A stretch of 64,000 nucleotides of DNA from NCBI GenBank assembly GCA_029959085.1, contig JARWIR010000008.1, forward strand, positions 19,144,001-19,208,000. Direction: 5' to 3'. The position numbers and the translations under genes were made by a program. The notes under the pieces are model-generated. The model saw only the letters and a list, made by a program, of their open reading frames with translations, made no database searches and was not told the DNA's origin. Positions 1 through 13,403 of this stretch are shown here, in pieces (the stretch's first letter is position 1; each line of letters opens with the position of its first letter). This DNA comes from Nemophila menziesii (taxonomy: Eukaryota; Streptophyta; Magnoliopsida; Boraginales; Hydrophyllaceae).

Positions 1-60
1 GTCAAGACCCTAGGTGTAATTATCTCTTAAATCTAAGTATATTTTACTAGGATTATATTG

Positions 61-1320
61 TTGATTTCTATAAGAGTCGTGGTATCTATAGTTAGTGATA
101 ACATATTACACTATATTCTATTCTTGTTTACTACAATTGACATTTTCTTTGTGACAAAGATTTTTTAGGGACTTATATTTTAATTAAGAAAATCCCATTT
201 TTAGTCCATTACTTATGGTCTAAAAATATTTTTAGGCCAAACGTTTTAAAAGTCATATTTTTAGGCTCAATGTATTAAAAAAAAAACTTCCATTTTTAGG
301 CCATTTTACTATTTTCGTGAGATATTTCATACATTTTAAGAACAAGTTGGACACTTTAAATAGAGTTTCTAGTTTCTGATGCGGCTAAATAAACATATAA
401 TTCATTTGAAATGTCTAAATTGTCCTTAGAATCAATGAAATATCTCATGAAATTAGTGAAATGGCCTAAAAATGGGCGTTTTGAATACGTTTGGCCTAAA
501 AATATGACTTTTGAAACGTTTGACCTAAAAATGTTTTTAGGCCATAGGTAATGCCTTAAAAATGGAATTTGCTCTATTTTAATTTGATAACAAATGTTCT
601 TACAGTTGCAATGGTAGATTTTTATACCTACTTTTTGTATGAGATATAGAAATTTTAGAGACCTATCGCGCAATTAGATAATAAATGGCCTTATGTTCTA
701 GTGGTGGATTTATTCCCACGATTATACATTTACTTAATAGGTTTACACTCGCCTCCGTGCATATTTTTATAAAAAGAGGGTTGTTTAATCAAATTACATT
801 ATAGGTTCTTGTATCATCAAATTGCATTATAGGTCTCTGACCAATGGATATACTCGCTAGCATTGGAATACTAGTTGTTTTTATTCAAAATCACTAAAAA
901 AAATGTAATTATAAACTATGTTATGTATTAAAAAATGTAGGGACCTAAAGTATAACCAACTAGGTTAGTTATACCCATGTTATTTATATGACATAGAATT
1001 TATCAAGGACCTCTAGTGCTATTTGAAAACAAGGTCCCTCAAGATGCAGTGTTGAGTTTATACACATTTTTAGTCTGTGACATAGAATTTTCAAGAATCT
1101 ATTTGATAACAAAGGTCTAGTGGTAGGTTTATACACACTTTCTGTCTATGACATAGAATTTCAGGAATCTATTTGATAACAAAGACCCATGTAATTACAG
1201 TGGTGGGTTTATACGCATTTTTTTTCTGTGACATAGATTTTTAAAAATTTATAGTGCAATTTGATAACAAATGGACTTATGTTACAACAATAAACTGATA
1301 TAACAAATTTAATATCTTGT
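61..1320. repeat. Degenerate tandem repeat array, units about 70-100 bp
   Basis: Units share a core of the form TGTGACATAGAATTTT, then TTTGATAACAAA, then GGTTTATACAC. Clear unit starts lie near 1076, 1146 and 1226, with more diverged ones near 150, 640 and 985. The first array is split by the MITE at 186-574: the left half of a unit (GTGACAAAGATTTTTTAGGGAC) ends before it and the right half (TTTGATAACAAATG) resumes after it. There is no credible coding region here. This is directly visible repetition; the repeat family is unknown to me. Confidence 0.65.
186..574. mobile_element. MITE, copy 1 (Mutator-like by its 9-10 bp target duplication)
   Basis: A 389-bp element starting AAGAAAATCCCATTTTTAG and ending AAATGGAATTTGCTC. 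It is flanked by a perfect 10-bp direct repeat TATTTTAATT at 176-185 and 575-584. The two halves form long imperfect inverted repeats built from motifs such as TTTTTAGGCCAAACG, so the RNA or single strand would fold back on itself. It has no coding capacity. A second copy with the same termini and a different 9-bp duplication is present at 39,869-58,735, which confirms the ends. The Mutator assignment is inferred only from duplication length and from the lack of TA or 8-bp duplications. Confidence 0.8.
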
Positions 1321-2960
1321 AATATACTAACCTCATGTTAATTGTCAAATTTGAAATAGTTAGTTAATGTACTCAGTACTTTTATAAGTATGGAGACGAG
1401 AAATACCCCCCATTTATCTTTGTTTGTGCCAATAGAGAAGTATATTACAATCTAATGGAAAGATATTGAAGAGGTTTCAGTTGTTTACGAGTATTCATTT
1501 GGAGGACATGAGAAATATTGCATTGTCGGTGAGGATGATTATTCCACAACAACCATACTAAAATAGGAGCATATTGCAAGAGTCATTGGACAATTACCTC
1601 ATAATATATGAATTAGAAGAAGGATTTCGTTAATGATAATGTACCTTCACAACCACATTGGCTAGCATGTAATGTTTTGCTCTGAAACTTTTTTTAGTCA
1701 CACGTCTATTTTGTAACAAACTTTTGATATAATCATACTTTCGTGATGATTTGGTGTTTTTTTTCTTTATTTATGTTTCTTGTGAACACCCGGGGAAGGT
1801 GCATGTGAATTTTAATCCCCAACAAATGCACTTAACAAACTGTATTATAGTGGGTATGTACCCATCTTTATTAGAAAATTCTATAGGTACATACCCACAA
1901 CAGCACAATTGGTGAGTACATACCCACAATTCCGCTGACACATAAGTGTTTTACTTTTCCGAAGTGGGGTATGTGAAAAGGGCTAGTGGGTGGGTGGTAG
2001 TATAGTTTTTCACTTAGTATTGTGTTCATATCCACTATCTAACTGTATATGGAGTTCGATGATGATCATTTTTTGTGTGTCAATGATTTTGGTATGGTTA
2101 AATTGGTTCATACCCATCACATATTTATTTATGAATTTAGATGGGTGATATAGTGCCACAACACATGCATATACAATATGCTATATACCCATGTCACATG
2201 AATTATGAGTACGAACCCATAACTATTATGAGAATATAAAAGTAAATTTTAACTCACTAATGAGTTATACATTAAAAACAAAAGGGTTATGTTAAGGGTT
2301 TCAAAAATCAAGATAACATAACAATGCCTTCACATACATTAATATCATATATACAAAAAATTACGTACCATCGTTAATACATTAATGGTTACAATATGGT
2401 CCTACTAAAGGCAACCTATAACTTAATCAGAATTAGTTCTTTGACTGATTCTGATGTCATCTTTTTATAAATCACAGTACAATTGATATGCCACAAGAAT
2501 GAATCTTGTAAAACATCTCAACGTATAGTAAATTGTGGTTATAGAAGGTTAGATTCTGCATGCACTCTTCATGACCTAAACCAGTGTTAAACTATGGTCA
2601 CTACTGGGTGAATTTGCAAGTGATATTTTATGGCCCCGTTATTTCAGAATTAGTAGTGAGTACTTTGGGCATGCTATCTCTCTCAATCATCCATAATAAT
2701 GTGGAATCATCATCCCCTCCGTCAATGTGACAATTCTCATGACCGTAAAGAGAATACTCGTAAATCACTGATAACTCTTGATGTTCTTCACATTTGATTA
2801 TAACATACTCCTATAATGCCAAAAATATTAGGAAAGTTTGCATGTGGATATATATATTTGTCTCCATGCTTGAAAATACAAACTACTCTGTCTATCAACT
2901 AGCTACATCAAAGTTTAAAATAAACATGAGGTTATCAGAGGGTATAAAGTATTTATATGA
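1321..2960. other. AT-rich stretch without recognised gene
   Basis: I see no coding region. Scattered copies of a near-palindromic motif of the GTGGGTATGTACCCA type occur near 1850, 1890, 1910 and 2195. The same motif recurs in the tandem repeat at 3.0-3.25 kb and near 28.5 kb. Confidence 0.5.
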
Positions 2961-3280
2961 CAATAGGATTATTATTAACTATTACAATAATAGTCCTACT
3001 ACATCTATTCCCATTAAAAACCAACACAATATGAAAGTGGGTATATACCCACTACTTTGGGTGTAAGGTATATTAACAAATTTCATTATAAGTCCTCACA
3101 ACATCTCTCATTAAAAACCAACTCATCATGAGAAGTGGGTAAGTACCCACTACTCTAGGTTAAGGTATTTTAACAAATTGCATTATAAGTCCCTACACCT
3201 CTATTCCCATTAAAACCCTACATAGTTTGGAAAGTGGGCATGTACTCACTAATCTGGGTGTAAGGTATTTTAGCAAATTG
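2960..3280. repeat. Three tandem units of about 99 bp carrying a palindrome
   Basis: Three successive units begin near 2980, 3081 and 3179. Each contains CATTATAAGTCC or a variant, then CCCATTAAAA, then a palindrome, then GTAAGGTATTTTAACAAA. The palindrome is perfect in the first unit (GTGGGTATATACCCAC, 3037-3052) and degenerate in the next two (3135-3150 and 3234-3249). A short open frame overlapping the array starts inside repeat DNA and resembles nothing I know. Confidence 0.75.
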
Positions 3281-4160
3281 TAATATTAAATTAATGGCAT
3301 ACATAAAAGTAAAGAGTTAAGCGAGAGAAGACAAACAACGATTTAGAGGGGTTTGGTTTCCCTACTCCATTTCCTAATGTATGAATACCCTTAGGACTTC
3401 AAGCTCCTCCACTAGAACTCATTGTGTCTCTTAAAGGTGAGACCATAAACATTTACACCCTCTATGAAATATTCTTTAAATAACCTACCTAATGTTGGCG
3501 TAAACACTAGGAAACCAAGAAGGCAATCTCCACATTCGATGTACACTTCACAAGCCCGTGAAGCCTTCTCTTATGTATCACTATACAAGGACCCAATCGA
3601 CCATCTCTACTTTGATCAACCACTTCACTCTATGTAAATCTATGTGTCTCTCCTACAATATATATGTCTCATCCTTGTTAAGAACACCCTCTTCACTAGA
3701 CCAAGTGAAACCCCTTGGGTTTATTATTAACCCATATTCTACCTAAAATAGTCACTAAAATCCTAAATGAGTTGATTTACAAAAAAAATTTAGGCTAGAA
3801 AAAACAAATCAATATATAAGAAATATTTCTTTAGACTCTCCTAAATGTAGCTTGAATAATATTTGAAAATGTAGAGAGAAAGAGACACTTTTTGGAAGCC
3901 AAAATCCTCCAATGTCTTTGTCCCTTGTGTTACTCTATGGTTCGATGATTTTTGAATCTGCGAAAGTCCGTGTCTTCTGAGTCGGATACCCGGTGATTTG
4001 GCTCAAACGACTCTTTGACAAATAGTACATAAATGACTCTATTGTGTCATTTCTAGAAGATATTTTTAACCTTCGGAAATCCTATCTTAAAATATCGATT
4101 AGACTTTTAGGTCAACTATCCAAGTAAAGTATGCCAGGCATTTGGTTGGTTTTTTCTTAG
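3281..4160. other. Non-coding stretch, nothing recognised
   Basis: AT-rich sequence with only short open frames and no recognisable domain, element end or RNA gene. Confidence 0.4.
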
Positions 4161-4165
4161 GTATC

Positions 4166-5737
4166 TGGTGGTCCTTTGTGTGTTCTAAAAATAAATGCAA
4201 TAAATAATCGAACCACAACCGCAAGTGTACGGTTGTCCCAAGTAATATAGTTGATAAAACAGATTCGTTCCAAGGACGGGATGGTTGATCACAATGTTTA
4301 ACAAGTAATGAATGGTTGCACTTATGGAAACAAGTAAAGAGATAACGATTGTTTGGTTTTTGTATTAAGCCTAATTAATAATAGATTAAATGGAAAAATG
4401 CAAGTAAAAGCTAAGACGCAAGTAAAATGATTTAAAACGCAAGTATGAGAAGATAGCACTTGAGAACGCAAGGGGTCATCCTAATCCTATTTCATAACCT
4501 ATGCTGTTTAAGGGTTAAATTGGTCAATTACGATGATCGAGATTCTAAATTCCTTATACCCCCGTCAGGGTGGACTATAAGGCGATCCTCGAGTGTCACT
4601 AGTCCCGTCAGGGTAAATATGATCCACTTTTGGATGTTTAAGTTTTATTACCACATTGGCTCTAGAATTAGCTAAGTTCGTCAGAATCAATAGCTTCTAT
4701 CCTAGATTGAATAAATGGTTCTGTACCTAAACCCTCCGTCAGGATGATCCAATTGCCACTAATTGGAATAGCCTAGATACTAACACCTGTTCCTAGTTCA
4801 TGACGCTAAAAATAGTAAATATTCTCAATTTATCGAAAAGGGTAAAAGACACAATCTAATTTAATTTAACAGAAACCCAAATTCAACATACGAAATTCAA
4901 TAAGATTTGGGAATTACCCATATAGCATTCTCAAGCGCTAATAAATGTTTAGCTCATATTTGTTAAAAAGAAAACTAAATTAAATAAAAGGGAATTCATA
5001 TTGTTTTACAAAATTAAAGATAAGAAGAACCTAATTTCCGGAATAGGAATGACTACGAACGGAGATATAGACCCTCTCCAGCTCTTGTAGCTTCTTCTTT
5101 CTTCCTTCTGTTGCTTCTCTCTGGTGTTTTTAATTTTGTAGAATGTTAATTGTTGTTAAAATAGAAGTCAACGGCTCCTTTTAAAAGTGTAAAAACGGAA
5201 TAGGGCTTGGACCTAAGAATAAAACACTAATTAAATGTCCAAGCCCAATTTCTAAGCCCAAAATCCCGTAACTGCTGATACACCTTCACTAAAACGGCTT
5301 TTCCCGCTTCGTTATGACCCCGATTGACCTAATTCCAGTTACTAAAGTTCCATAACTCGATAAGGAATGTTTTCTCTTCAAAGGTTAGCGGCTAAATCAT
5401 CTCTTAAGCACCTCGAAATCAGCAATCTATGGCCTGGAAAATGGATTTTAAGCCCTAAAAATAATATCTTCGGGATTTATCTTCAAGTCTTGACTCCATA
5501 TCATGATCTTTGACTTTCTCCTCAGATTCCTCTTCTAGCTAACATCTAAAACCTGTAAACTTTACACTAAAAATACCAATATTACACGCAAAAGCTTAAT
5601 AAATTAAAAATGCTAGAAATAAAAGAGGAAAATCATATTATTGCATATTTAGTCCAAAAGTCTATCAAATTAATTAAATAAACACAAAAAATGATGTCTC
5701 CTAAGGGTCGAAAATAAGAACAATTAAGGAGACATCA
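4166..5737 (-). mobile_element. Solo LTR, family S, copy 1
   Basis: A 1,572-bp sequence starting TGGTGGTCCTTTGTG and ending GGAGACATCA, so it has TG...CA termini. It is flanked by the 5-bp duplication GTATC (4161-4165 and 5738-5742). There is no internal region, primer site or polypurine tract, which is the signature of a solo LTR left by recombination between the two LTRs of a retrotransposon. Related copies lie at 23,466-25,044 and 25,816-27,352, with a distant one at 35,465-36,947. The orientation is inferred from TATA-like boxes that read on the minus strand in the relatives. It contains repeated CCCGTCAGGGT motifs near 4563, 4606 and 4735. Confidence 0.9.
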
Positions 5738-5754
5738 GTATCTGATCTTTGTCT

Positions 5755-5968
5755 TCTCAATTCATTTACCAATAGGTTTAGGCATTCTGCTTAGTTCTAG
5801 CTTCGGAGGTCCGGACTTCAGCTTCTTCTCAACTCTAGTTTCCAATTGGTTTAGGCATTTTCCTAGTCTTGATTTAGAAGTCCGATCTTGGCTCCTTATC
5901 AACTCCAATATCCAATGTGTTTAGGAATTCCGAATAGTCTTTGCTTTGGAGGTCCTATCTTCTTATCC
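5755..5968. repeat. Tandem triplication, period about 71 bp
   Basis: Three diverged units near 5755, 5827 and 5898. Each runs CTCAA-CT-CCAAT-GGTTTAGGCATT-CTTAG-CTTTGGAGGTC-CTTC. It adjoins the solo LTR insertion site. No function is evident. Confidence 0.65.
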
Positions 5969-6790
5969 TTTTTTATTCTTCTTCAGTTGAACATATTATG
6001 CTTTTGATATTTTAGCTCTTAGGAGGTCTGGTGCCCTATTTCCAGTCTACTTTATCATCATAAAATCTCTTATAGATTTTGTAGCACACTCTTCTTCATA
6101 ACTCTCCAAACATCTATTTTACAGTTTCCATTCATCATCTTCAAGCTCTAAGCATCATCTTCTTCTAGATCATCTTCTTTATCTTCTTAATCTTTATCCC
6201 TTTGGCTCTATCATCTCTTCTATATGTTTCTTCTTCTCCATTATCTTCATACTTCCTTAAACTTGCAAATAACATTACAAATATCGACTTCATCATAAGA
6301 TTAGGCATGTTCAAGATGTATTATTTTGTCATCGATCACAATCAAAATATAGAATTTAAGATAACAATGAGGATATGAACTAATTAGATAAGTTCTATTG
6401 GAACAGGATATATACAAATATTGATTGTATCTTGGTAGGTAAAGTCTCGTGCTGATAACGTGTCATAATATTAAAGACGTGATCGGAAAGTATAGATAAA
6501 ATATGGCCTCTTACTATAAATTTCTGAAAGTCAGATCATGTTACATAATAATTATGAATATCAAACTATATGTTAAAAACCTAAGTAGACGCACAACTAC
6601 TAATTTAGACTAGTGCTAGCCTCAAGCAGTCGTGCATCTACTTGTATCACTTCCGTACTTCATCATAAGTTGTTGCAAGTTGTTTTGACACGTTTTGACT
6701 TTATTAGGGAATTCCATTTAAATGAAGTTTTTATAACAACCATAAAATTTTAAATATAATTTTATTTTTGGGATCAAATACCCACTGAAT
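5969..6790. other. Non-coding stretch, possible retrotransposon leader relic
   Basis: There is no coding region. Around 6448-6466 the minus strand reads ACACGTTATCAGCACGAG, a string I associate with leader sequences of some plant Copia elements. No matching LTR or gag follows, so this is a weak inference. Confidence 0.25.
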
Positions 6791-7046
6791 TTTCCTTAGG
6801 GTATGTTTGAATTAAAAAGGGGTAGTATAGTAAAATATAGGAAAAGGAAGTTTAGTAAAGGATTGGAAAGGAGAGTATTAAATCTTGTTTGGATTAGATA
6901 AAAATAGAGGGAATAATTTTATTAAAGGATTACAAATATTTGGTGTTTGGATTAGAAGAATAATGAAAGAAAGGAATTCTTTATATAGCTAACTGACTTT
7001 TATACATTTAGTAATATATCTTATATATAAAGAATAAGAATAATTT

Positions 7047-10000
7047 TTTTTGCATACAAATGAGGCTTTAAAAGCCGATAGTTGGACTAAACAGTACAAC
7101 TAAAATCAAATAGGCCCTACCACTAATCTAGGTGCCGTACACCCACTCTTATCTCGAGTGATATAGCTCCATAAATATTCCGGAGGGTCTTCCAATACAT
7201 GAGGTTCTTCTTCCATCTCCGATCCTCTTTTAGCTAATATATCCGCGCACATATTCGCTTCTCTGTAAATACATTTGATTACAAAACCCGGATGATTTTC
7301 CAACATTTCCTTACAATCACGACCTATATAGAAATTCTAACTCGTAGATCTACCACCGCCCTTCACTAGCGCGTGAAGATCTCTGGAGTCAGTTTCGATA
7401 TATAACTCCATGATACCGCGATTGATAACCCATTTTAATCCGAAATGCAGCGCTTAAAGTTCCGAAAAACCCGCGGATTCCATAACACATGGGCCGGAGA
7501 AACCTGCTACAAAGAAACCTTCTTCATCTCGTAATAATCCTCCAATTCTGGCACGATTTCGCACAACATCGTAACAACCATCCACATTTAATTTAAGTTT
7601 ATTTAACGGCTTTTCCCACTTCACTAGTTCACTTTTCGCTGATTTAATAATCCCTCCATTGCATTCACTTCCCCACGCGGACACAAAACCACTAGCTAAT
7701 CTTAATATATCGTGTTTTAGTCCCGCCATTCTTGGACCCGAATTTGGGTGTTTAAATAACGCTTCATTTCGTCTTTTCCAAATGATCTCCACAGCTGCAC
7801 TAAATACCATTTTCCATTCAATACTACCATAACTCAGACTCGAATTTAAATTAAATTCAAGCCAATTTTCCATTATTTTTGCTGTTACTTCCCTCTGCTG
7901 GACCTGTACAGTAGGTAGTAATGAAGTTTTTCCATGTACAGCTAAGTGATGATTGCTTATTAAATATTCGGAGAGTACAGGTATGCTCCTGTCCACTGAA
8001 TTTTGCAGCGAAATCTCACTGCTGCAGTCCCTGGAGTTGGCGGAATCAGCATGGGCTATTCTGCAATTTTCTGATTTCTCCAATTCTGCAGAAATTGCTG
8101 CATTATCTTCGCGCCACAGACCCAGCGCAATCCACACAGCCCTCGCCACCTTACAGGTCAGAAAAACATGGTGATTATCTTCCAATTCTGCACCACAAAT
8201 CTGACATTCGCAAGACGCAATAACATTCATTCGAAATAAATTAATGGCAGTAGGTAATCGATCCCGAGCTAGCCTCCATAACAGTACTCGTAGTGTTTGG
8301 GAACACTTAAGTTTCCAAATACACCCCCATTTAAACGATATATCAGGGACCTCCACCGTAATATTCGCGAAAGCAGATTTTACGGTAAAATTACCCGACG
8401 CTTCATGAACCCATTTATAACACATTCCATCGTTATTTGGTGTCACAATCACCCCTCCTCGGAGTAAATCAGAACCCGCCATAATAGCCTTGCAAATGTT
8501 CGAATCCGACCCTTTGATCTCTTTCTGAAATAACCCATCTTTGAAATATTTGCTTTTAAGAACTTTTACCCAAGCCACCTCATGATTCATTATTATTTTC
8601 CAACCAAGTTTAGCTAGTAGCGCCAAGTTGAAATTCCTCGCACCACGGAAACCTAAACTACCATTCGATTTTGGTTGACAAAGCTGGTCCCAAGCAACCC
8701 AGTGAATTTTCCTCTTATCATCCGAAGACCCCCAAATGAAGTTACGAGTTATCCGATCAATCTCATCGCACACATAAATTGGTAACTTCATTACCTGCAT
8801 TTGATAGGTTGGTATAACACTTACCACCGACTGGGCCAGAGTAATCCGACCGGCAAGAGACAGATTTTTCGCCTTCCATACCGTTAATTTGCTTCTCATT
8901 CTCTCCATAATCCGTTTATAAAAACCTTTTGGAAGTCTACCTGAGCAGATAGGCGCACCCAAATATTTTCCGAAAGAATCACTAAGACAAAAACCACTTA
9001 CATCCGCTAGCTCCTTTTGCAACTCCAACGGAACATTCTTGGAAAAATAGATTAGTGACTTTTCCGCACTTATGGTTTGACCAAATTCTTTACAAAAAAC
9101 ATCAAGTGATTCCTGGATTAGATTAACTTGTGACAAAGAAGCCTCAAAAAACAAGATAAGATCATCAGCATAGAAAAGATGGGATAATTTAGGACCCCCT
9201 CTTTCTATACTGATAGGTTTCCAGCTACCATTATCACACAAGTCTTGAATTAAGATTGATAAACGTTCCATACATAAAATAAATATATAAGGCGAAAGGG
9301 GGTCACCTTGCCTTATACCTCTATGTGGTTTAAACGGAGGTAACGGTTCCCCATTCCATAAAATTCTCGTCTCATTATCAGCCATACTGGACATTATGAT
9401 CGAGATCCAGCTTTCCGGAAAACCAAAACCTCTAACGGTATCTTCTATAAATTCCCAACGAATTTTGTCATAGGCCTTCGCGAGGTCGATCTAAACCGCC
9501 ATAATTCCACTCTTACCCTTAATGTTCCTCATCCTGTGATCAATCTCTCTAACAAGGACAATATTGTCCGTGGTTGACCTACCCGGTAAGAAGCTACTTT
9601 GGTATGGTCCAATTCTGTCCGCAAGTAAAGGGCGTAGCCTATTCACCATGGCCGTCATAATAAACTTACACGGTGAATTAATGAGACTAATTGGTCGAAA
9701 AGAGCTAAACTTCTCCGGATTTGCTACTTTAGGAATTAGATGAACTAGGGTCCCATTTAGATTCGGCGGAATGTGACCCAACTCAAAAGCTAGACGAAAC
9801 ATTTCTTCCACCGAGGTTGCTACCGTTCCCCAACATTTATGATAAAACGCATTAGACATACCATCCGGTCCTGGTGCCTTCATAGGATTCGATTGAAAAA
9901 CTGCTTTTCATATCTCTTCCTTTGAAAACGGAACATTTAACTCCTTGGATAATGTCTCGCCAATAAATTCAACTCTAGGTAGCGAGAAAATCCCAATATT

Positions 10001-13000
10001 ATCTTCCGGAGCTTTGTATAACTGCTCAAAATATTCTCTCACCAAATCTTTTAGCCTATTTTTATCCTCCACCCACTCATCATTATCATTAAGCAATCTA
10101 ACACATCTTGATTTCTTCTTACGTATCAACCTCGAAAGATGATAATATCTTGTATTTCGATTACCGTCTCTAACCCAAGTTTCTCTCGAATTCTGGAAAC
10201 TCATGATTTCCTCTTGCTTTAGAACACTTTCGTACTCGTTCATTAGTCTATTACCTAACTGTCTAAGAGAAGAATTATATGAAATTTGGAGGGCTTTCTG
10301 AATACCTCCAAGCCTCGCAGCTAAAAAACGCTTCCTCTTATGAATATTACCAAAGCTATCGAATTTCCATTTCTGAATGTGTTTCTGTATTTACTCCACA
10401 CCCAATCCAACGCCAACATTATTACCAACCCACTTTTCACGAATAAAATCTTGAAACCCCTCGTGTAGACACCATGATGCCTCGCAACGAAACGGCCGTG
10501 GATGAACTTTTGGACCTTGATTAGGACAAAGTTGTATTAAAATCGGCAAATGATCGGAATGCATACGTGTCAAATGTCAGACCCGAACACTCGAAAATAA
10601 TTCTAACCACTCCGAATTACCATACGCTCTGTCTAACCTTTTCATAATTCGTTGACCCGTACTCCAAGAATCGCTCCATGTAAAACGCGGACCCTCGAAA
10701 CCCAAATCAATCAGGCCACAACTCTCTTTCCACTCTTCAAATAATTCCATCCTTCTCGTAACCCCTTTGACACCACCTTGTTTATCCTCTTCTTTACCTA
10801 TCTGATTAAAATCCACAGCAACTAACCAGGGAATATTTAAGTTATGAAATGCCTGGTGTAACGCATCCCATAACTCAACTCTAGATTTGTGTTTAGGACG
10901 CGCATATACCGCTGAAAAAATCCATGATAGACAATTCTTCTGGCTTACCTCAATGTTAATTACTTGTTTACCCGCTGAAACAACTCGAACCAAAACATCC
11001 GAATAATCCCAAATAAGCCATATACCACCTTCAAAGGATTCCGAGTCAACCCGAACTGAGTTATCTTTCTGAAGAGAATTAATTACTCTATCCGCGTTGG
11101 CTCCACTTATTCTTGGTTCCACTATAACCGTAAGCCAAACCCTATGATTAACCATCATATCTCTTACTACACGGCGAAAATTTTCATTAGCCGCTCCATG
11201 ACAATTCCAAACAAGTATATTCATGAGTTGCTTAGAACATTCCCATGGATTTGCTGCAATAACTTGTGTAGACATCAGTAAAAAATTAAAAAGAATGAAA
11301 GGGGGATACCCGGATAATTTCCTAGTTTGAAGTTGTGGCCATCACCACATCCTCCGTGCTCCTATTTTGCTCCTTTGAGACTGGTCCCTCAGCTGGTATA
11401 GTGACTTGTAATGGGTCCAACATTAGGTATAATCATCTTCCCCATCACACCCACTCGCCAAGGAAGGGCCTCGGTCATGGTCAGAGACTCCCTTGCTGGT
11501 CGCCGCTGCTGATCTTCTTGGAGAAGACAAATTTTCGAGCTGCTGTGTCATTGATTCTTGGCGGACCTGATGTGCACTCGTTCCAGAAAGCACCTGGACA
11601 TCACTATTAATTGCAATGCAGCCCCTTAAGTTTCCTTCTACTACACCATCAGTACCCATTTTATCACCAACCACCTGACCTGCCAAGTGTGAAGCACCAA
11701 CACTCTCCTGTCCATTTAAAATCATGCTATTATCCGTAATATTCACACAGCCCCACCTTGAACCTCATTGCTCACCACACCCTGTTGACCAACAACTGAC
11801 CCTGCGGAAAACTCCCGGATTTCAAGAATTGAGTGAAGTGATTTCTGCTTTTCAAAATTCGGAGCCGCTATAATTTTGTGTCCACTATTTACTTGCCCTT
11901 TCCCTTTTGAATTATTAAAACCAGTAGCTTTTTTCCCTTTAAATTGTTTATTCCCCGAGGATTGCCCCTTATTAAGCAACGTCTTACCACTCCCTTCAGA
12001 ACCCCATACTATTTCGGCAATCCGTAAAGCTTCATAACGCGATCCAAATCCCTTATTAGAAGAAGTTTTTTGTAAATTTTGCGCGTTATTTATTTTTGTC
12101 TTCCCATAGTTCCGATTATTCCTACGAACGGTCATCCATTCCCCGTATTTCTCACCCGATTCAACTCGCTCTTTCACTACTAAGTTTGATTCCTGAGCTA
12201 TATTATTTTCCGGCATATTTTCCTTATTCCTTGGTGCATTCGGAGGGCAGTTATCCTTCCTATGACCAAATTTTCCGCAACCGAAACAGATGAGGTGTAA
12301 ACCTTCATATTCGACTTTGCAAATGTCCGGACCAATCCTTACCTCGGGTTCGAGAGGTTTGCTTAAATCTAATTCAATTGCGAGTCTCGCCTAATTACCC
12401 CTTAGACGCCCTTTCGTTAGCGGATCAATTCGAACGGTTTTGCCTATCTTATCTCCGATTTTTCTCAAGATTCTAGTTGTATAATTATGCATAGCAACAT
12501 TAGAAACTCTTACCCAAGCGGTGGTCGTAGTGATAGAGTTGGAGAGTGCGTTAAAAGAAGGAGTCCATTCACGCACTACCAAATAATGGTCCAGAACCAT
12601 CCAAGGGCCGCCTGATATAGCAAAGTTAAAATCCTCTCTATTCTCGAACTTCACCATGTAATAACCGTTACCCACATCCACTAGCTCTAGTTTACCCACT
12701 GGGTTCCATATTTGGCGAAGTTTGGTAGATAAATATGTGAAACCTACCTCCTTACCCAATAGACGAATCACTACAGTGTTCCTCCACAAGCGAATACCTT
12801 CTCTAATCTCCTCTCTAATTCTAAGCACCGTCGGAATTGTATCATCCACTTCTAATGTATCATCTTCCACTAAGGCTTCCATTTCACTAAGTTCCTCCTC
12901 ATCTAAAACCCTCTTCCCTTTGTCCTCTTCGTCATCGATCATTATTGGAATAACCGAATTATTACCCGTCACCAAATTTTTCCAACCTCCCATTCGAACT

Positions 13001-13401
13001 GTCTGACTGAAATCCTTCTTCCCTCCTTTTGGCTCCTGACCTGTGTTATTAATAGGGCCAGGGACGTTTGAAATAGGATTAACAGAAGTCGATTTCTTAC
13101 CCAAATCACCAATGGCTGTAGAATTGCTATCCACTTCCGAAGCACGTTGTCTCTTTCCTTGGCATAATTTACCACTGATTCATGCAGTGTAGGGAATTCA
13201 TTTGCAATTTTCTCCACAATGAAGCATTCATCTGTGACCATGTTATCCGTATTCGTAATCTCTATCCTTTTCTCTTGATTTTCTACCTGGTTTGGCCATC
13301 CGGCATGGCCGGCGGCGGTAGCATGGTGGTGTCCATGCGTTGCTGGACTCTTTTGGCTGTTAAGGTTTCCCAACTTTTTCCTTTCTAATGACACCAAATC
13401 C
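7047..13401 (-). mobile_element. Near full-length L1-type LINE, with 18-bp target duplication
   Basis: A 6.36-kb antisense LINE flanked by a perfect 18-bp direct repeat AAAGAATAAGAATAATTT (7029-7046 and 13,402-13,419). It carries a gag-like ORF1 followed by ORF2 with endonuclease, reverse transcriptase and RNase H domains. Its A-tail is very short, 5-8 bases, seen as T at 7044-7051. The perfect duplication argues for a fairly recent insertion, yet both ORFs carry stop codons. The last about 25 bp at its 5' end (13,377-13,400) repeat a sequence lying 72 bp further out in the flank. Confidence 0.93.
7106..11275 (-). pseudogene. LINE ORF2: APE endonuclease, reverse transcriptase, RNase H
   Basis: One reading frame of about 1,390 codons runs from 11,275 to 7,106 with no frameshift but six in-frame stops: 10,577-79, 10,391-93, 9,908-10, 9,491-93, 7,454-56 and 7,337-39. 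In order it encodes an APE-type endonuclease (MNILVWNCHG near the start), reverse transcriptase (MKAPGPDG, IDLAKAYD, GIRQGDPLSPY, the catalytic FYADD) and a zinc-ribbon linker (CQICGAELEDNHHVFLTC). An RNase H domain closes it (LKLNVDGCYD, then ETDSRDLHAL, then REANMCADILAKRG). The protein would nick the target, copy the LINE RNA there and degrade the template. The stop at 9,491 lies two codons before the first catalytic aspartate of the reverse transcriptase. The copy cannot make a full protein unless stops are read through. Confidence 0.92.
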
Positions 13402-13403
13402 AA
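11423..13403 (-). pseudogene. LINE ORF1: gag-like RNA-binding protein, broken
   Basis: The fragments, in order, are 13,403-12,969 (N-terminus), 13,134-12,391 (DUF4283-type domain, including FENREDFNFAISGGPWMVLD), 12,390-11,743 and 11,746-11,423. The second and third share a frame and are separated by a TAG at 12,391. The third holds a CCHC zinc knuckle, CFGCGKFGHRKDNC, at about 12,288-12,246. A frameshift near 13,150 joins the first to the second and another near 11,745 joins the third to the fourth. In this LINE type ORF1 packages the transcript into a ribonucleoprotein. The first fragment has no ATG at its edge and its first codons derive from the duplicated flank, so its true start is uncertain. 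Confidence 0.8.

Noticed and set aside
2794..3066. 90-codon plus-strand frame
   Set aside because: It runs into the 99-bp tandem repeat, has no recognisable domain and has no plant gene features around it.
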